A stretch of 64,000 bases of DNA from Tetragonia tetragonoides (Eukaryota > Streptophyta > Magnoliopsida > Caryophyllales > Aizoaceae). A program made the position numbers and the translations under genes. The notes beneath the pieces are model-generated. The model was not told the DNA's origin. It ran no database searches and worked only from the letters and a program-made list of their open reading frames with translations. Where the stretch lies: the NCBI GenBank assembly GCA_038025085.1, contig CM076146.1:25552501-25616500 (forward strand), given 5' to 3'. Shown one piece after another: positions 1 to 11,675 of this stretch; the stretch's first letter is position 1, and each line of letters opens with the position of its first letter.

Positions 1-100
1 AGATTGTGTATAATACATTGAATGTAAACCAATCACTGTCCATAACAAGTAGAAATAATATTCCTAATTCCTAACTTGGGTAGCCGTGGGGGTTTGAACC

Positions 101-460
101 GTTTTTTTTTTTTTTATTTAGAAAATGGTCAATATATGTCATTCTCCAAATGGAAGCCAAGAAAGCACCCTCCGGACAAAAACAACTTACAAGTTACAAC
201 CAGTACCAGGCGTATACTCCCTGAAAATAAACATTCATTACTGACTACCCAATAAATCTAATGTCTTATCACCATATTAGTAAACAAAGCTCATACATAT
301 GCTAACCTGAATCTGCCTAACAATCACACTGAAATCCCTCTGTTTATTACCAAAAATCCTCTAGTTTCTCTCACTTCAATTTTCATAAATGGGTGTAACT
401 ACGGCAACTCTACATAGCCTATTGAATAGTGTCTTACCTTTGCATTCGTCACTCCAATTC
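101..460 (-). mobile_element. 5'-truncated LINE 3' tail, antisense
   Basis: A T-run at 101-115 (a poly-A tail on the minus strand) is followed by sequence that lines up with the 3' end of the better-defined antisense LINE at 13073-13505: an AGAAAATGGTC block, then the AGCACCC-TCCGGA block near 160-177. No coding sequence was recognised. The right border and the TSD were not found, so the end coordinate is approximate. Confidence 0.5.
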
Positions 461-914
461 ATATAAGATAACTTACTTAATGTGATAAATAAACCTAAAA
501 AATTAATTTAAGAAGATAACTTACTTATATTTAGATCAAATCCATGTCCATGCTCTCTCCATCAAAAAAGTAATCTACGCCCATCCAAAATAAAACTTTA
601 TCTACGCGGATACTCAAAAATTAAAAAAGTCAAATAATTATGGAAATGTTGAGGCATGATTGTCTCCTGTAAGTTACATACATGGAACAATGACTTATTT
701 GTTCGTCTCGCAATGGATCTCGTCCTCGTGACCTCGTCCACCCCCCAAGTCTGACACCCCAACAGATTTTGGCATTAGAAGATCCCTCTCTACTCCTCCC
801 ACTCGATCTCTGGTTACACATTAGTGCAAATATTAATATAGCATTCTTTTTTGTTTGAACTTAATTACATATAGCATTCTTGAGTACACTTTTTTGTTAA
901 CTCTGATTAGCATC
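461..914. other. AT-rich intergenic DNA, no gene seen
   Basis: No reading frame with family similarity, no splice-consistent exons and no repeat structure were recognised here. The short ORF on the minus strand near 630-821 has no recognisable motif. Confidence 0.5.
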
Positions 915-922
915 CAAATAAA

Positions 923-1385
923 TTAAGGGTGAAAGTTTGGACTTTGAATTGGATTATGGCCTATTTCAAATCCAATCTAAAAAATTTTGAACTCGAAATT
1001 TTGAGTCCAAATTCAATCCAAACTAATTTTGTACTCAGATTTTTGAGTCCGAATCCAATCCGAACTATTTTCTCTAATCCAATCTGATCCGAATAGTCCA
1101 ATTTTTTCTTATTTTTTTTAAAAACGTTCATTACTTAGTAAAAAAAAGTTCATTGACAAGATATTAGTACAAATAATAAATAGATAACATTGTCCAAAAC
1201 AATTAAATATCTAAATCTACAACGTTAATTAAAAAAATATACAAATAGTTGATGTATTAAGTGAGTTGTTTGACCATAGGTAGCTGATGTAGGGTTTTTT
1301 CTATTGCTTTATATATGCCTTTTATTTTGGGCTTTTGTCTTTCATTAGTAGCTTAGGTTTTTATTTGGGATATATTTATTTTTTG

Positions 1386-1440
<55 letters not shown>

Positions 1441-1613
1441 TTGGATTGGATTTTTGGACTCCGAAAGGGTGAGTCTGAATCCAATCCAAAAATCCAAATA
1501 TATTTTTTTTGAGTCTGAATCCAATCCGAAATCTGAAAAGTCCAATCCGAATTGCCTTATTTGGATTGGATTGGATTGGATTTTGGATTTAATCCAAATA
1601 AATGTCACCCTTA
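923..1613. mobile_element. Non-autonomous hAT-like element with GGATT-rich interior
   Basis: The ends are inverted: TTAAGGGTGAAAG on the left, and TAAGGGTGACA reading inward from the right. They are flanked by CAAATAAA (915-922) and CAAATAAC (1614-1621), a 7/8 match to an 8-bp TSD as expected for hAT elements. The subterminal regions are packed with AATCCAATCC / GGATTGGATT motifs on both strands, and a (TA)n run occupies about 1387-1434. No transposase is encoded. Plant hAT-like elements with a GGGTG end and repetitive subterminal motifs are well known; membership here is inferred from ends and TSD. Confidence 0.6.
1387..1434. repeat. (TA)n microsatellite
   Basis: Uninterrupted TA dinucleotides of about 48 bp lie in the middle of the hAT-like element, between its two GGATT-rich arms. 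Confidence 0.95.
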
Positions 1614-1621
1614 CAAATAAC

Positions 1622-2454
1622 GGTAACTTTGGTGGGTAAATAGTACGACCTGTAATCCCTTGACTTCAGTGCTATTGACTCAGATCAGACGTGGGACTTG
1701 CATAGACGTTCTTGTTTGCGTAAAAGCTCGTCCTTGCTCGAAAATGGAGAAGGACTTGTCGAAAATTGCCAGGTGATTTTTCCAAAATAGGCATGGGACT
1801 CTTTGGATTAAGATTTTCTTCTTTTACAATATTTTGAATTGGATGAAAACAACACCCCGAAAGACCAAAAAGATAGTTTGAGACTAACTTCAAGGTCGTG
1901 CTGATCCCCCTCAATGTCGGGGAAAGGTCACTCGTAGGCTCAATGAGGGATTAAAGTTGTATGGTTTGAGTTTTTTTATTTATTTATTAATAATTACTCT
2001 GGTTTTGATGAGATTATCATGTTTCGCGTTTAGAGCTATATGAACATGAACAATTATTTAAGAGTTGGGGAATGAGAAAAAGTAACACTTTTTAATTGAT
2101 CCTTGTTTGTGAGTTTTTAAAGAGTGAAAGTAAAATGGATGAACAAGATACAACAATGCCAAATATATAGAAATAATTCTCATCTCTTCCCTTCCATTGC
2201 CATCCAGGCAGTTCAAATGAACACTCCATTATGACCAAACAACTACAGTCAGTCTATCATTTGCCTAAGCTTAAGCATAACCATATTTACGTTAAAAATC
2301 TTTGTGAGGACAATAATTGCATTGTTAACTTTGATTACCACTAGGCTACCTTTTGGTGGTTTTTGTGTTTGGTATAATGGCTTGTGCTTGTGTGTGCGCT
2401 CTTGGAAGCCTAGGAGGCTAGCTTGCTAAGACTATTCACTTAATATCAGAGTTG
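1622..2454. other. Intergenic DNA, no gene seen
   Basis: The minus-strand frame at 1672-1914 (80 residues) has no recognisable domain. No repeats with defined ends were found. Confidence 0.45.
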
Positions 2455-2899
2455 TTCAAAAGTGGGCTTGGGCCAGGCACGGATCGAGCTTGACAAATTT
2501 TTTTTTCCTATGGAACAGTCCGACAAGCGGGCTTAGATCGGGCTTTAAAATATCATGTTCAAGTATGCCCTTTTTCAGGACTGAACGGCCAGGGTTTCTG
2601 GGTCATCTCGCAATGAACAACTCTACTTAAGACTTGTCAGCTGCCTTGTGAACATAAAAATCGTACCCTTAAGAGTTTATCTCTCCCTATTGTACTGTGG
2701 ATTGGCCTAAGAGAGAATTTTAGAGTTTTTAAATAAATTATTACAAGCTTGCCCAATTAAAATAAATGGGCAGCTCGATCTCTCTTAACGGATTTACATG
2801 ATTATGTATTTTCTAAGACAATAACTTCTTTTTTTTTGAATAATATGGGTGTCCAAGTTTTGCTTGACTAATTTCATGGGCTATAAAGTTAACGACCAA

Positions 2900-2990
2900 T
2901 AAAATCTCTAGTGGTCCTGAAAGTACCTGAACCTGGGACCTCTGCTATATTTCTCAGATGTATTACTAGCAGAGCTACCCCCTCGGGATT
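2900..2990 (-). mobile_element. tRNA-derived SINE candidate, antisense
   Basis: On the minus strand an A-box-like GGGTAGCTCTGCTAGTA (2965-2981) is followed about 40 bases later by a B-box-like GGTTCAGGTAC (2923-2933). This is the spacing of an internal RNA polymerase III promoter. The sequence cannot be folded into a convincing tRNA, so a SINE is more likely. Ends and TSD are not defined. Confidence 0.4.
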
Positions 2991-3105
2991 AACAATTAGA
3001 ATAAATTATAAAGACCCAAGAATAAAATATGTAGAAAGAGATAAGAAATCTAACCGTTTGTTCAAAACTGTTATCTAGTAAAGAATCATCCAAACCGTAC
3101 ATTAA

Positions 3106-3398
3106 GGGTATGTTCTCCCCAACTTATTTTCGTTTATATTTATTGTTGAATATTTATTCTTTATTGAACTTTGTTGATTGTTGTTGAACTTTGTTGAATT
3201 TTGTTTATTCTAATGAATTTTGTTGACCTTTTTTATTTTTGTTGAATTTTGTTGATTCAAGTGTTTTTTATAACTAGTTTGTATATTGGTTTGTTTAACT
3301 TTGTTGAACTTTGTTTATTCTACTGAATTTTGTTGAACTTTGTTAAAGTTTGCTGAAATAAATATAAATAAACAGAAATAAGTTGGGAGAACATACCC
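3106..3398. mobile_element. MITE with GTTGAACTTTG-repeat interior (family A, copy 1)
   Basis: Terminal inverted repeats: GGGTATGTTCTCCC at the left and the same reading inward from the right, extending into AACTTATTT-x-TGTTTAT. The interior is a degenerate array of TTTGTTGAACTTTG units with a unique core (TATAACTAGTTTGTATATTGG near 3269-3289). The same core occurs inverted in the element at 18173-18488, so the two are one family in opposite orientation. The TSD is short and ambiguous (AA/AA or TAA/AAA). Confidence 0.65.
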
Positions 3399-3638
3399 AA
3401 AGTCCCTTAGTTTTACACATACATACATCAATCAAATTAATATATAGAAATATTATCTAATTAAGATACTTAGTAGCTTGTTAAACACAAAAACTCGTAC
3501 TCTTTTTGGGTTGCTTTTGGGCAATTGTGCCTTTCCTCTACCAAGAAAATACTACTTTCCCAATTTCAGAAAAATCTTGACTTTTATTTTATCACGAAAT
3601 TCAATATACTGTTTTGTCCGCAAATAATTGTAATATTT

Positions 3639-3775
3639 AAATTTTTTTTTAAGGGATAGTCACGAGATGTGCAATATAATCGCCAGAAATCAAACTCGTA
3701 TGGTGTCTCTCAATGCTACCCTTATATATTCGCCATTTGCAAACTTTGCCACTGCACCATATGCCTCGGACGCAT
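3639..3775 (-). mobile_element. SINE candidate, antisense
   Basis: On the minus strand an A-box-like TGGTGCAGTGGCAAAG (3744-3759) precedes a B-box-like GAGTTTGATTTC (3686-3697), and an A-rich tail follows (T-run at about 3641-3650 on the plus strand). This order (pol III boxes, short body, A tail) is typical of tRNA-derived SINEs. The A-box resembles those of plant Au-type SINEs; assignment to that family is only a guess. Confidence 0.5.
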
Positions 3776-4313
3776 TTTTTCGGAATGGAGAGACTACTTA
3801 TCAATATCATGAGTTATGACGTACTCCTAGTATTATCTTCAACGAAGATCCAACAAGCAGACAGGCCGGTACATCCGAACGTTGGGATGGTTGATAACAT
3901 GGATTGGCCAAGACATAGTGCAGGCAGCCCAATGGTCCAACCTCATCTTATCAATAATAAGCAGGCGTGACTGCTATTATATATGGTCCCCTTTGTAAAA
4001 AGAGGCTGGGAGATTCTCCTCCTTTCGGCCTACGAGATCAGACCCTCAATCTTGGATACAGGGCCATTTACGGATTCTGTTTGTCAAATCTTGGACTAAT
4101 CAAGTACTTATCAACACTGTAATCATGATCAATGTACCCAATTTCCAGCCATAGAAAAAGAAAATCATATTACTCGTCTCTTTCCTTCATTAGTAGTATA
4201 AAATGGTATGGTAAGAGATAATGATGACAATGAATCGGATTCAAATTGAAATCCCTATCCGAATCCAATTCACGGCTAATCGGATTCGGATTTATTTTTT
4301 TTTGAAATGCAGC

Positions 4314-4344
<31 letters not shown>

Positions 4345-4647
4345 GTCGGCTTTAAATCGGATTTATTTTCCTATCTAAACGGCTCAAAAGATAAATAAGA
4401 ATAGTTACATAGTGGTTGAGGATAAGTGACCTAGAGATGATATTAACTAAAGAAATTATTAAATTACCTAAAGAAATCTTGATCACAGAATGAAAAATAT
4501 AATTTATCTGTTTATTTTAATAAAAAGTAATACAAATAACCATAACAAATTAACAACATAAGAAAATACTCCTAGCAACAAATGGTAGAAACATCAAAGA
4601 CATTAGACATATTCCATGTGATGTATATCCTCCCTTTTCCCAATAAT
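3776..4647. other. Intergenic DNA with decayed GGATT-rich repeat
   Basis: Around 4225-4375 there are several ATCGGATTC / GAATCC motifs like those in the 923-1613 element, followed by a long T-run (4317-4344). No intact ends were found, so this is probably a decayed relative. No gene is evident. Confidence 0.4.
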
Positions 4648-4661
4648 AAGAGCAAGCCCAA
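4648..4661 (+). repeat. 14-bp TSD, left copy, LINE-1
   Basis: AAGAGCAAGCCCAA here is repeated exactly at 9539-9552, just after the poly-A tail. The pair brackets the LINE at 4662-9540. Confidence 0.85.
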
Positions 4662-4837
4662 ACGAGCTAGAATTTTAGTTTTCCTCTCAGTAGGATACCA
4701 ACTCATTTTTCCTAGTGAGGAACTGATCTTTCACCTTTCTAATGGTGACTAATCAAAAACCCCTTTTATCCCATCACCAAATACCATGTATGATGTATCC
4801 CATCTAGCACAGCTCCACCACTTCCAAAACCATAAAA

Positions 4838-5395
4838 ATGACTTTGGCCAAATCGATTATGGAGAAAGGGTGGAATATCCAAGGTACTATTCCTGACTTT
4901 TGCAACTCTAGTAGCATTACAACCCATGCCGATCTGACTGAAAAGGAGGAATTTCTGGATTCCGTATTTGTTTTAATGAGTCAATTATCTAGAGGGAGAG
5001 GATGGGTTGACAAGGATGGTCCAGGATAATAATAATAATATAAGCCGACTTGTTTTAACTAACTTTCTGGAAAGACTCACGTTAAAAAGAAAAACCCCTC
5101 TTAAAACTGAGACTGACTCTGAGATGGAGGAATTCTTCTCTAGAGGGAAGCCTAAAAGAAGAATCAACCACCTATTATTTAGGGTACTGATAAGGGAAAA
5201 AAACCTGTGTGTTCTGCTGTTAGTAAGCCTCTGGAGAAGAAGAATATGAGAGGAAAAATCAAGAAAGTAAAACCAGTAAGCAACTTTAATCTTCAGATGG
5301 AACCAAGTGTAATGGATGAGATGTTGACACAGTTTGATGAGCAAATAATTAAGGCTGGGGCGGCGAGCCATAACTTGCCCCCAACCCCTCAATGA
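4838..5395 (+). pseudogene. LINE ORF1 remnant
   Basis: Short overlapping frames (4838-5029, 5007-5249, 5207-5395) of lysine/arginine-rich sequence lie directly before ORF2, where ORF1 of plant LINEs normally ends. No RRM, DUF4283 or zinc knuckle is visible, and the frame changes at least twice. The frame ending at 5395 overlaps the ORF2 start at 5392 by a few bases. Identity rests mainly on position. Confidence 0.5.
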
Positions 5396-6129
5396 GGACA
5401 ATGTATTGGAATTGTCGGGGGTTGGGGCACCCGACGACATTACACCGCCTAATCCGAAAACACAATCCGGATATTTTGTTCCTATCTGACACTATGATCC
5501 CAGAAAGTAAAGCCCATGAGGTTCTGAGAAGCCTCAATTTTGAAGGTATTTGTGCCACTTCCTCTGCGGGGAAGTCGGGGGGCATTGCACTTATGTGGAG
5601 GAGGGGAGTGAAGATAGAGATTGTTTTTAAGTCTGATCAGTTTGTAATTTCGAAAATAAATTTTGATGATCCTCATATGAGGTGGCTCTGTAGTTTTGTT
5701 TACCGAGCACCAAATCATGTTGACAAGCAAGCTTTTTGGGAAGCCTTGGACTCAACAGTCCAGACTTTTGATATGCTCCAAGTGTTTATGGGAGATTTCA
5801 ATCATATTGTGCACCCAAGTGAAAAATGGGGAGGATCCCAACAGGCCTCTTGTTCGCGGAATGGGCTCCAGGATTGCATTGACAAGAATGGGCTAATTGA
5901 CCTCGGTTTTGTTGGGAGTCCATTTACCTGGAGACGAAAGAGACAAGGGGTTGTTGTCCTAAAAGAGAGGTTGGATAGGGGGCTTAGTAATTCAAGTTGG
6001 AGGGGTCTATTCCCTAAAGCAATTGTCCGCCACATCCCTTTCTTTAAATCTGATCACACACCTTTACTTTTGGATACACATGGTGAAGCTAATCATGGGC
6101 CTACTCCCTTTAGATTTGAAGCAATGTGA
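5392..6129 (+). pseudogene. LINE ORF2, endonuclease domain
   Basis: The frame opens with MRTMYWNCRGLG, the usual start of the plant LINE endonuclease (exonuclease-endonuclease-phosphatase fold). The catalytic landmarks GDFN (near residue 130) and SDH (near residue 220) are present. The enzyme would nick target DNA to prime reverse transcription. The frame stops at TGA 6127-6129, where FEAMW is expected, consistent with a TGG to TGA change. The same frame continues after it. Confidence 0.85.
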
Positions 6130-8007
6130 ACTAGAGACCCAACCTGTCATGATACTATAAAGCAAGCATGGAGTGAGGAATTTAGAGGGTCCAAGAGCTT
6201 TGTGCTTAAACAGAAACTTAAAAGCACGAAAGGGTCTCTGAGAAAGTGGAACAAGAAGTATTTTGGCCATGTCCAACGACAGATCAGGGAGACTACTGAG
6301 AAGCTTGAGGCAATACAGAACAATGGCAACACCTTCAATCAAGGGGTAGAGGCTGATCTTTATGCCCAATTAATTGAATTGTACCAGCGAGAATCGATAA
6401 TGTTGAAGCAAAAATCTCGGGTGCAATATCTCAAGGAGGGTGATCTGAATACCAAGTTTTTTCACATAGCCACAGTTATTCGACGTAGACGAAATTCCAT
6501 TGATACTTTGAACCTGGGAGATGGGGTGTGGACTCAGAAAAATGAGGAAATAAATTCTGCTTTTATCTCATATTTTGATGATTTATTTTCCTCCGCAGGT
6601 GCAAACCACCCTGTTGATCTTGACAATTTGTTTGATGTTTGTATTTCTGATGAGGAAAATTCTATGTTCTGTGAGATCCCAAGCCCAAAGGAGATAAAGA
6701 AAGCTGTCCATTTGATGCATCCCACAAAGGCCCCCCGGACCTGACGGTCTACCTGCCTTATTTTATCAGGAATACTGGAGTACAGTTAGTGGGGAAGTCA
6801 TTGCCATGGTCCAAGAGTTCTTCCAATCCGGTTTCATGCTGAGAGCACACAATCACACTCATATCGCTCTCATACCGAAGTCCTCACGCGCTGCCACAGT
6901 AAAAGATTTTAGGCCCATTGCACTATGTAATGTGGTCTACAAAATCTTATCAAAAATCTTAGCCAATAGATTGAAGCCACTTTTGGACAAACTTGTCAGC
7001 CCGTACCAAGCTGCATTTGTCCCTGGAAGAATCATTTCAGATAACACGATATTGGTGCATGAAATCATTCATACCATGAAGAAGCACAAGGGAAAGAGGG
7101 GATTGATGGCATTAAAGATCGATATGGCAAAGACATATGACAAGATTGAATGGGAGTTTCTCATTTGTGTTTTGGAAAGAATGGGGTTTAGTGAGAAATT
7201 CAGGGGCTTAATTCATCAATGCATTAGTACTGCGACCCTTTCAGTATTGATTAACGGCAGTCCACAAGGTTTTCTACAGCCAAAGAGAGGAATCCGGCAA
7301 GGGGATCCACTTTCGCCATTCCTCTTTGTTTTGGTGATGGAGGCTCTGTCCAAAATTATTTTTAAGGCACAGTCTGACCATAAACTCGAAGGTGTGGCAA
7401 TAAATAAGAACTGCGATGGAATTGCACACCTTTTATTTGCAGACGACCTTGTGATTTTGCAAGGGCCGATGAAAAGAATGTTGATGCTATAAATGAGGCA
7501 CTGGATAAAATGGAGTTGTGGAGTGGGCTTGCTGCAAATAAGAGCAAATCGGGGGTTTTCTTTAGCCCGAATACAACGTCTGAGATGAAAGGGAGGCTTA
7601 AGGGGCGGTTGAACTTGAAGGCGATGGATAAGGATGCTATTTACTTGGGCATGCCTTTTTTCCGAAATAATGGAAAGAAACAGTGTTTTATGTACTTGAA
7701 AGACAGGCTGAAAGACAAACTCAAGTCGTGGAAGTCTAAGACTCTTTCGTTCGCTGGTAGAACTACTATGATCCAAGCGGTGGCTGCTGCGATTCCTAGC
7801 TACGCCATGGCCTCGAATGCTTTGAGTGAGTCACTGTGCAAAGAGATGGATTCGCTGGTTCGTGATTTTTGGTGGGGAAAAGATGAACACAAGAGAGGAA
7901 TTTATTTGAAGTCCTGGGACTCAATTTGTATACCAAGATGCTTTGGTGGGATGGGATTACGAAAAATGAAAGAGATCAATAAGGCGCTGCATTCGAAACT
8001 AGCATGA
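6130..8007 (+). pseudogene. LINE ORF2, reverse transcriptase domain
   Basis: Three frame segments (to 6744, 6806-7492, 7510-8007) join into one RT domain. An extra C in a C-run near 6730 breaks the APGPDG region. A missing G near 7463 breaks the frame just after the FADD catalytic motif (7436-7447). Other hallmarks are DFRPIALCNVVYK, KIDMAKTYD (motif A, aspartate near 7121) and RQGDPLSPFLF. The RT would copy the element's RNA at the nicked target. The segment ends at TGA 8005-8007, where KLAW is expected. Confidence 0.88.
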
Positions 8008-9454
8008 TACCTTTTTAGTGATGATAAGAGGTTGTGGGTGCAAATGTTTCAGAAGAAATATTGTGGCAGATACAGTTTCCTCCATGTCCAACCTCTTACT
8101 ACAGATTCGCAAACATGGAAAAATATCCTTAGAGATAGAAATGTGATAAAAGCTGCTGGTTGTTACCTTGTGGGAGATGAAAAGAAAATTAATGTTTGGA
8201 TAGACCCATGGGTTCCAAACATTGAGGGGTTTGTTCCGGTGGGAAAAGAAGGAATCGATATTGAAGTATTTAAGGTTAGTGATTGTATTGTTGATCAAAA
8301 ATGGGATGAAGTTTTGATTGTGGAACAATTTGAATACAACTCTGCTTTAGCTATTTTGCAAATCAACCTCCCTGACATTCCGGAGGAGGATGGTTTTATT
8401 TGGTTACGTGAAAGACTTGGTGAATTCACAGTTAAAAGTGCTTATTGAGTGATTGCAGAGGACAGATTGGTGAATCATGATGGTTTTGGGAGTAATTTTT
8501 GGAAAGCAATATGGAAATTGAAAGTCCCTCACAGGGTGAGAGTTTTTATTTGGAGAGTGGCATGGCGAGCCATCCCTACGAAGCACAATCTGCACCTAAG
8601 AATTCCTTGGGTTGAGGATGAATGCTTGCTTTGTTCGGACCAGAGCGAGAATGAGGAACACGTGTTCTTCAACTGTCCTTTTGCCAGAATGTTGTGCATG
8701 CATCTGCTGGGATTAAAAACGGATAGTTATGCTCATTGGGACTTGGTCAGATGGCTTAAAGAAATTTTTCTACCCGGGTCTTTGTTGAAAGAGGGAATGG
8801 GAAGGACACAAGGGGAGGATTTTAGTGGAAAAGTGGCAGTTCTTATGGATTCAATATGGTGGGCAAGGAACCAGTGCCTTCACAAAGGGGAAGAAAGTGC
8901 AGCCCCAGGTTGTTATTGATGCAATTCACAAAAGATGGGAAGAGATTAAAGCAGTCTGCAGTGTGATTCCTGGGGTAAACAAACAGTATGAGGTTCTACC
9001 ACAACCTATAACTGTGCAACATGCATGCTCTGTTTTTTGTTGATGCTGCTATTAGGCCTGATGGAGCCACGATGGCCTGGGTACATGTTAACATTGATGG
9101 TGAAGTTATTGCTGCAGGTGCAAATTTTATGAACACAAGTGACCCATATGAAGCTGAAGCCCATGCTACCTTGGAAGCACTAAAGATGATTCAACAGGAC
9201 AGCCTGACCATGTTCGAATTCTCAGTGATGCGAAAATGGTTGTTGATGATATTGCGCGTGGTGCTCCATACCCTTGGAAGACTAGGGGAACTCTCATTGA
9301 TATTTCTTTACTGCTTTCTTCTACTTTCTCTTGTTTATGCTTTGTACCTAGACTAGCTAACAAGTTGGCACATTCCTTTGCGGCTTGGGCGGCATCTTTT
9401 GGGTTTGTTGGAACCTTAAATTTAGATGATCTCCTCCGAGGATGTGGCCTTTAG
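8008..9454 (+). pseudogene. LINE ORF2 C-terminus: zf-RVT and RNase H-like
   Basis: After the stop at 8005 the same frame gives a tryptophan-rich linker, a stop at 8446-8448, then the zf-RVT region (CLLCSDQSENEEHVFFNC, near 8626-8680). Frameshifts near 8893, 9035 and 9225 lead into an RNase H-like domain: FVDAAIRPDG near 9024, EAEAHATLEAL near 9151, a third aspartate in a shifted frame near 9230, and the LANKLAHSFA segment near 9354. The final frame ends at 9452-9454. Confidence 0.8.
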
Positions 9455-9538
9455 GTTGTTTGTTTGTGTTTGTATTTTGGACAATGGAATACAACCACAC
9501 AACCTTTTGACGAGCAAAAAAAAAAAAAAGAAAAAAAA

Positions 9539-9552
9539 AAGAGCAAGCCCAA
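9539..9552 (+). repeat. 14-bp TSD, right copy, LINE-1
   Basis: This is an exact copy of 4648-4661 that immediately follows (and shares its first two A with) the A tail. Confidence 0.85.
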
Positions 9553-9781
9553 CAAACGTAGGAGTATCAACGTGAACTACCTTTTCTCATCCCCAATCGG
9601 AGCTTTCGTAGCTATAGGCCCATAAAAAATGCCACAGTGTATAGTGTTATTGTTATATAAGTCCTTCTAACGTAAAACATTATTCATATTTAGGCGGCGT
9701 TCCATGTGAGTTTTTGTGATTTTAAAAGGCTTCATTTTCAACTCAACAATTACACTATAGAGTATAGATATGTTTAACATG

Positions 9782-10042
9782 TACTTTCTCTGTTTTATGA
9801 AGATGTTTACATTTGTTTTTTCACGGTCTCTCATGCACCACTTTGACCATGGATAATTGTAATTATATACATATATATATTTTCAAATTATAATTTTTCA
9901 AAAGCATTCTTTAAAATGAATCTAATAATAGCATTTTTACATTATAAATCTTTGTATTTTTTCACTAATTTATGGTCAAAGTTTGTGAACTTTGACCTTA
10001 AAAAATAAAGTGTAAACATCTTGGTGAAATAAAGGAAGTATA
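9782..10042. mobile_element. Stowaway-like MITE, copy 1
   Basis: The inverted ends carry the GATGTTTACA motif (near 9800 and inverted near 10013), with CTTTCTCTG / CTTCCTTTA outer parts, a decayed form of the CTCCCTCCG end at 16604. The internal landmarks TTTGACCATGG and AAAGTTTGTGAACTTTGACC are shared with the copies at 16256 and 16604. Flanking TA fits mariner/Stowaway. Confidence 0.7.
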
Positions 10043-11422
10043 TGACTAGTTAGTTATGAGTTAGAAAATTATATTTACTAGTAATGCATGCACGGGTTAA
10101 AATCTATTTGTTTTTTGCACCAAAAAATCTATTTGTTTTTTCTTTAATTATTAAATAAAAAATTTAAATTTTTTCTCCCCGAATTAACATTGGGTACAAT
10201 TTTACATGTTTATTATAAACATACGATATATGCATCACATTTTGAAACATGTGCTATGCACAAGCTGATGGATATTGTTTGCATTGCCATAACTTTTTGA
10301 ATTTAAGTAGTTGTATAAAGGCAAAAACTATTGTTTTACTATAAACACCCTCAAATCTTTTATTGAGCTTTTCATTATAATATCTATAAGACTTTGAGTA
10401 CAATTCTATTATGACATATTCCAACTCAAACTTATTTGGATGTTATTCCTGACTTTGTTTATCGGAAGGAATCGTCAATTAGAGGAAATTTTATCACAAT
10501 AACATTACTTATCCTTTTTTTTTTATCACAATAACATTACTTATCCTTTTTTTTTATATATAAATTCTTTCAAGTTTTGTTCAAAATTTCAAAACTACTT
10601 ATTTAAAGCTCGTATAACCCAGTAGTTAGGGGTTTAAATCCTCATATTGTAAGGAGAATAAAAATCTCTTCTACCTTTCTTTGTAGGAAGGGTCTCCTAC
10701 TCTACTTGAGCCCGTCATCCCATTAAAGATGAGTTGGATTGCCCAACACGTATGGTTTGCGGGTTATTACATGCGTCCTTATAGCAACAAAAAAATAAAA
10801 ATAAAAATTATTATTATTTATTATAGAAAAACACCGAATATATATGACGGCTATATACCTATATAGTATATAGGGACTTACAGATATGATCATGGCTACT
10901 ATAGGGTCTTAGAGTTCTTAAAGCATAAACATGTTAAACATTGGGTACAATTTAGATTTCTTATTATGTTGAGCAACTACAAAGTACATGTGTTCCGGAT
11001 TATTATTTTATGTGTATATTTTATCCTTTAACTATATTCACACACACACAAAAAAAAACATATATATAAATGATGTCATTCTTGTTTGAGGCGGCCTCAT
11101 GTTAAGCTAGTCCCATAAGAGACATTTTGAATTATAAATATATAAATGTAAATAAGAAGATAAGATCTTAATTCTAGTATACCTTTAATAATTTATTTAA
11201 ATGTTTGCTTATGTGGTATGCTATGTGGCACGTTCTATACTCAAATAAATGCACGCTTTGATGATAATACTTGAAATTATAGTGTTGTTACCACAAAAAA
11301 CAGAAAAAGTATCACCACAAAATTTTAAAAAAAGTTACTCTCCCAGTTACGTTAAACCTTTTATAAAATGATCTCAATGAAATGTAGATGTAAGTACGTA
11401 CGTAATGCGTAACGTATTTTAA
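10043..11422. other. AT-rich intergenic DNA
   Basis: No gene was recognised. It contains one short tandem duplication (10494-10558). A tRNA-like patch near 10613-10650 has its box-A-like and box-B-like motifs too close together for a pol III promoter. Confidence 0.45.
10494..10558 (+). repeat. Tandem duplication, about 33 bp x 2
   Basis: ATCACAATAACATTACTTAT plus CC and a T-run occurs twice back to back. Repeat slippage is a sufficient explanation. Confidence 0.85.
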
Positions 11423-11675
11423 GGTTCTGTTTGGTTGGGCGGAAAATCAAGTCGGATGCGAATTTGTTTTTATGATCTGAAGTCTCGACAATCAAACCCG
11501 ATGATGAAGGCCACAATTAATGCTCCGGAGACACAATATCTCACCAACGGAAAATCGTTTTCCTTCATTTTGAATGAAAAACATTTACACCTATAGAAGT
11601 ATTATATATTCCTTCTCATTGTAAATCAAACAATGGAAAATGGGAAAACTGTTTTCACCTCAACCAAACGTAGCG
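11423..11675. mobile_element. MITE with GTTTGGTTG termini
   Basis: GGTTCTGTTTGGTTG at the left is matched by CTACGTTTGGTTG reading inward from the right, and GGAAAAT-type motifs continue the inverted match. The length (about 250 bp) and ends suggest a Tourist/Harbinger-like MITE. The TSD is not clear. Confidence 0.5.

Larger units (their letters stand above)
4662..9540 (+). mobile_element. LINE (L1-type non-LTR retrotransposon), inactive
   Basis: A 4.9-kb plus-strand insertion bounded by the 14-bp TSD AAGAGCAAGCCCAA and ending in an A-rich tail (9516-9540). It holds an eroded ORF1 remnant, then one ORF2 split by stops and frameshifts: apurinic-like endonuclease, reverse transcriptase, zf-RVT zinc-binding region and an RNase H-like domain. 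Only about 730 bases precede ORF2, too short for a full ORF1. The copy was therefore probably 5'-truncated when it inserted, a common outcome of target-primed reverse transcription. Confidence 0.92.

Noticed and set aside
10613..10660. SINE or tRNA at the GTTTAAATCC motif
   Set aside because: The A-like and B-like boxes are only about 10 bases apart, too close for a pol III promoter.
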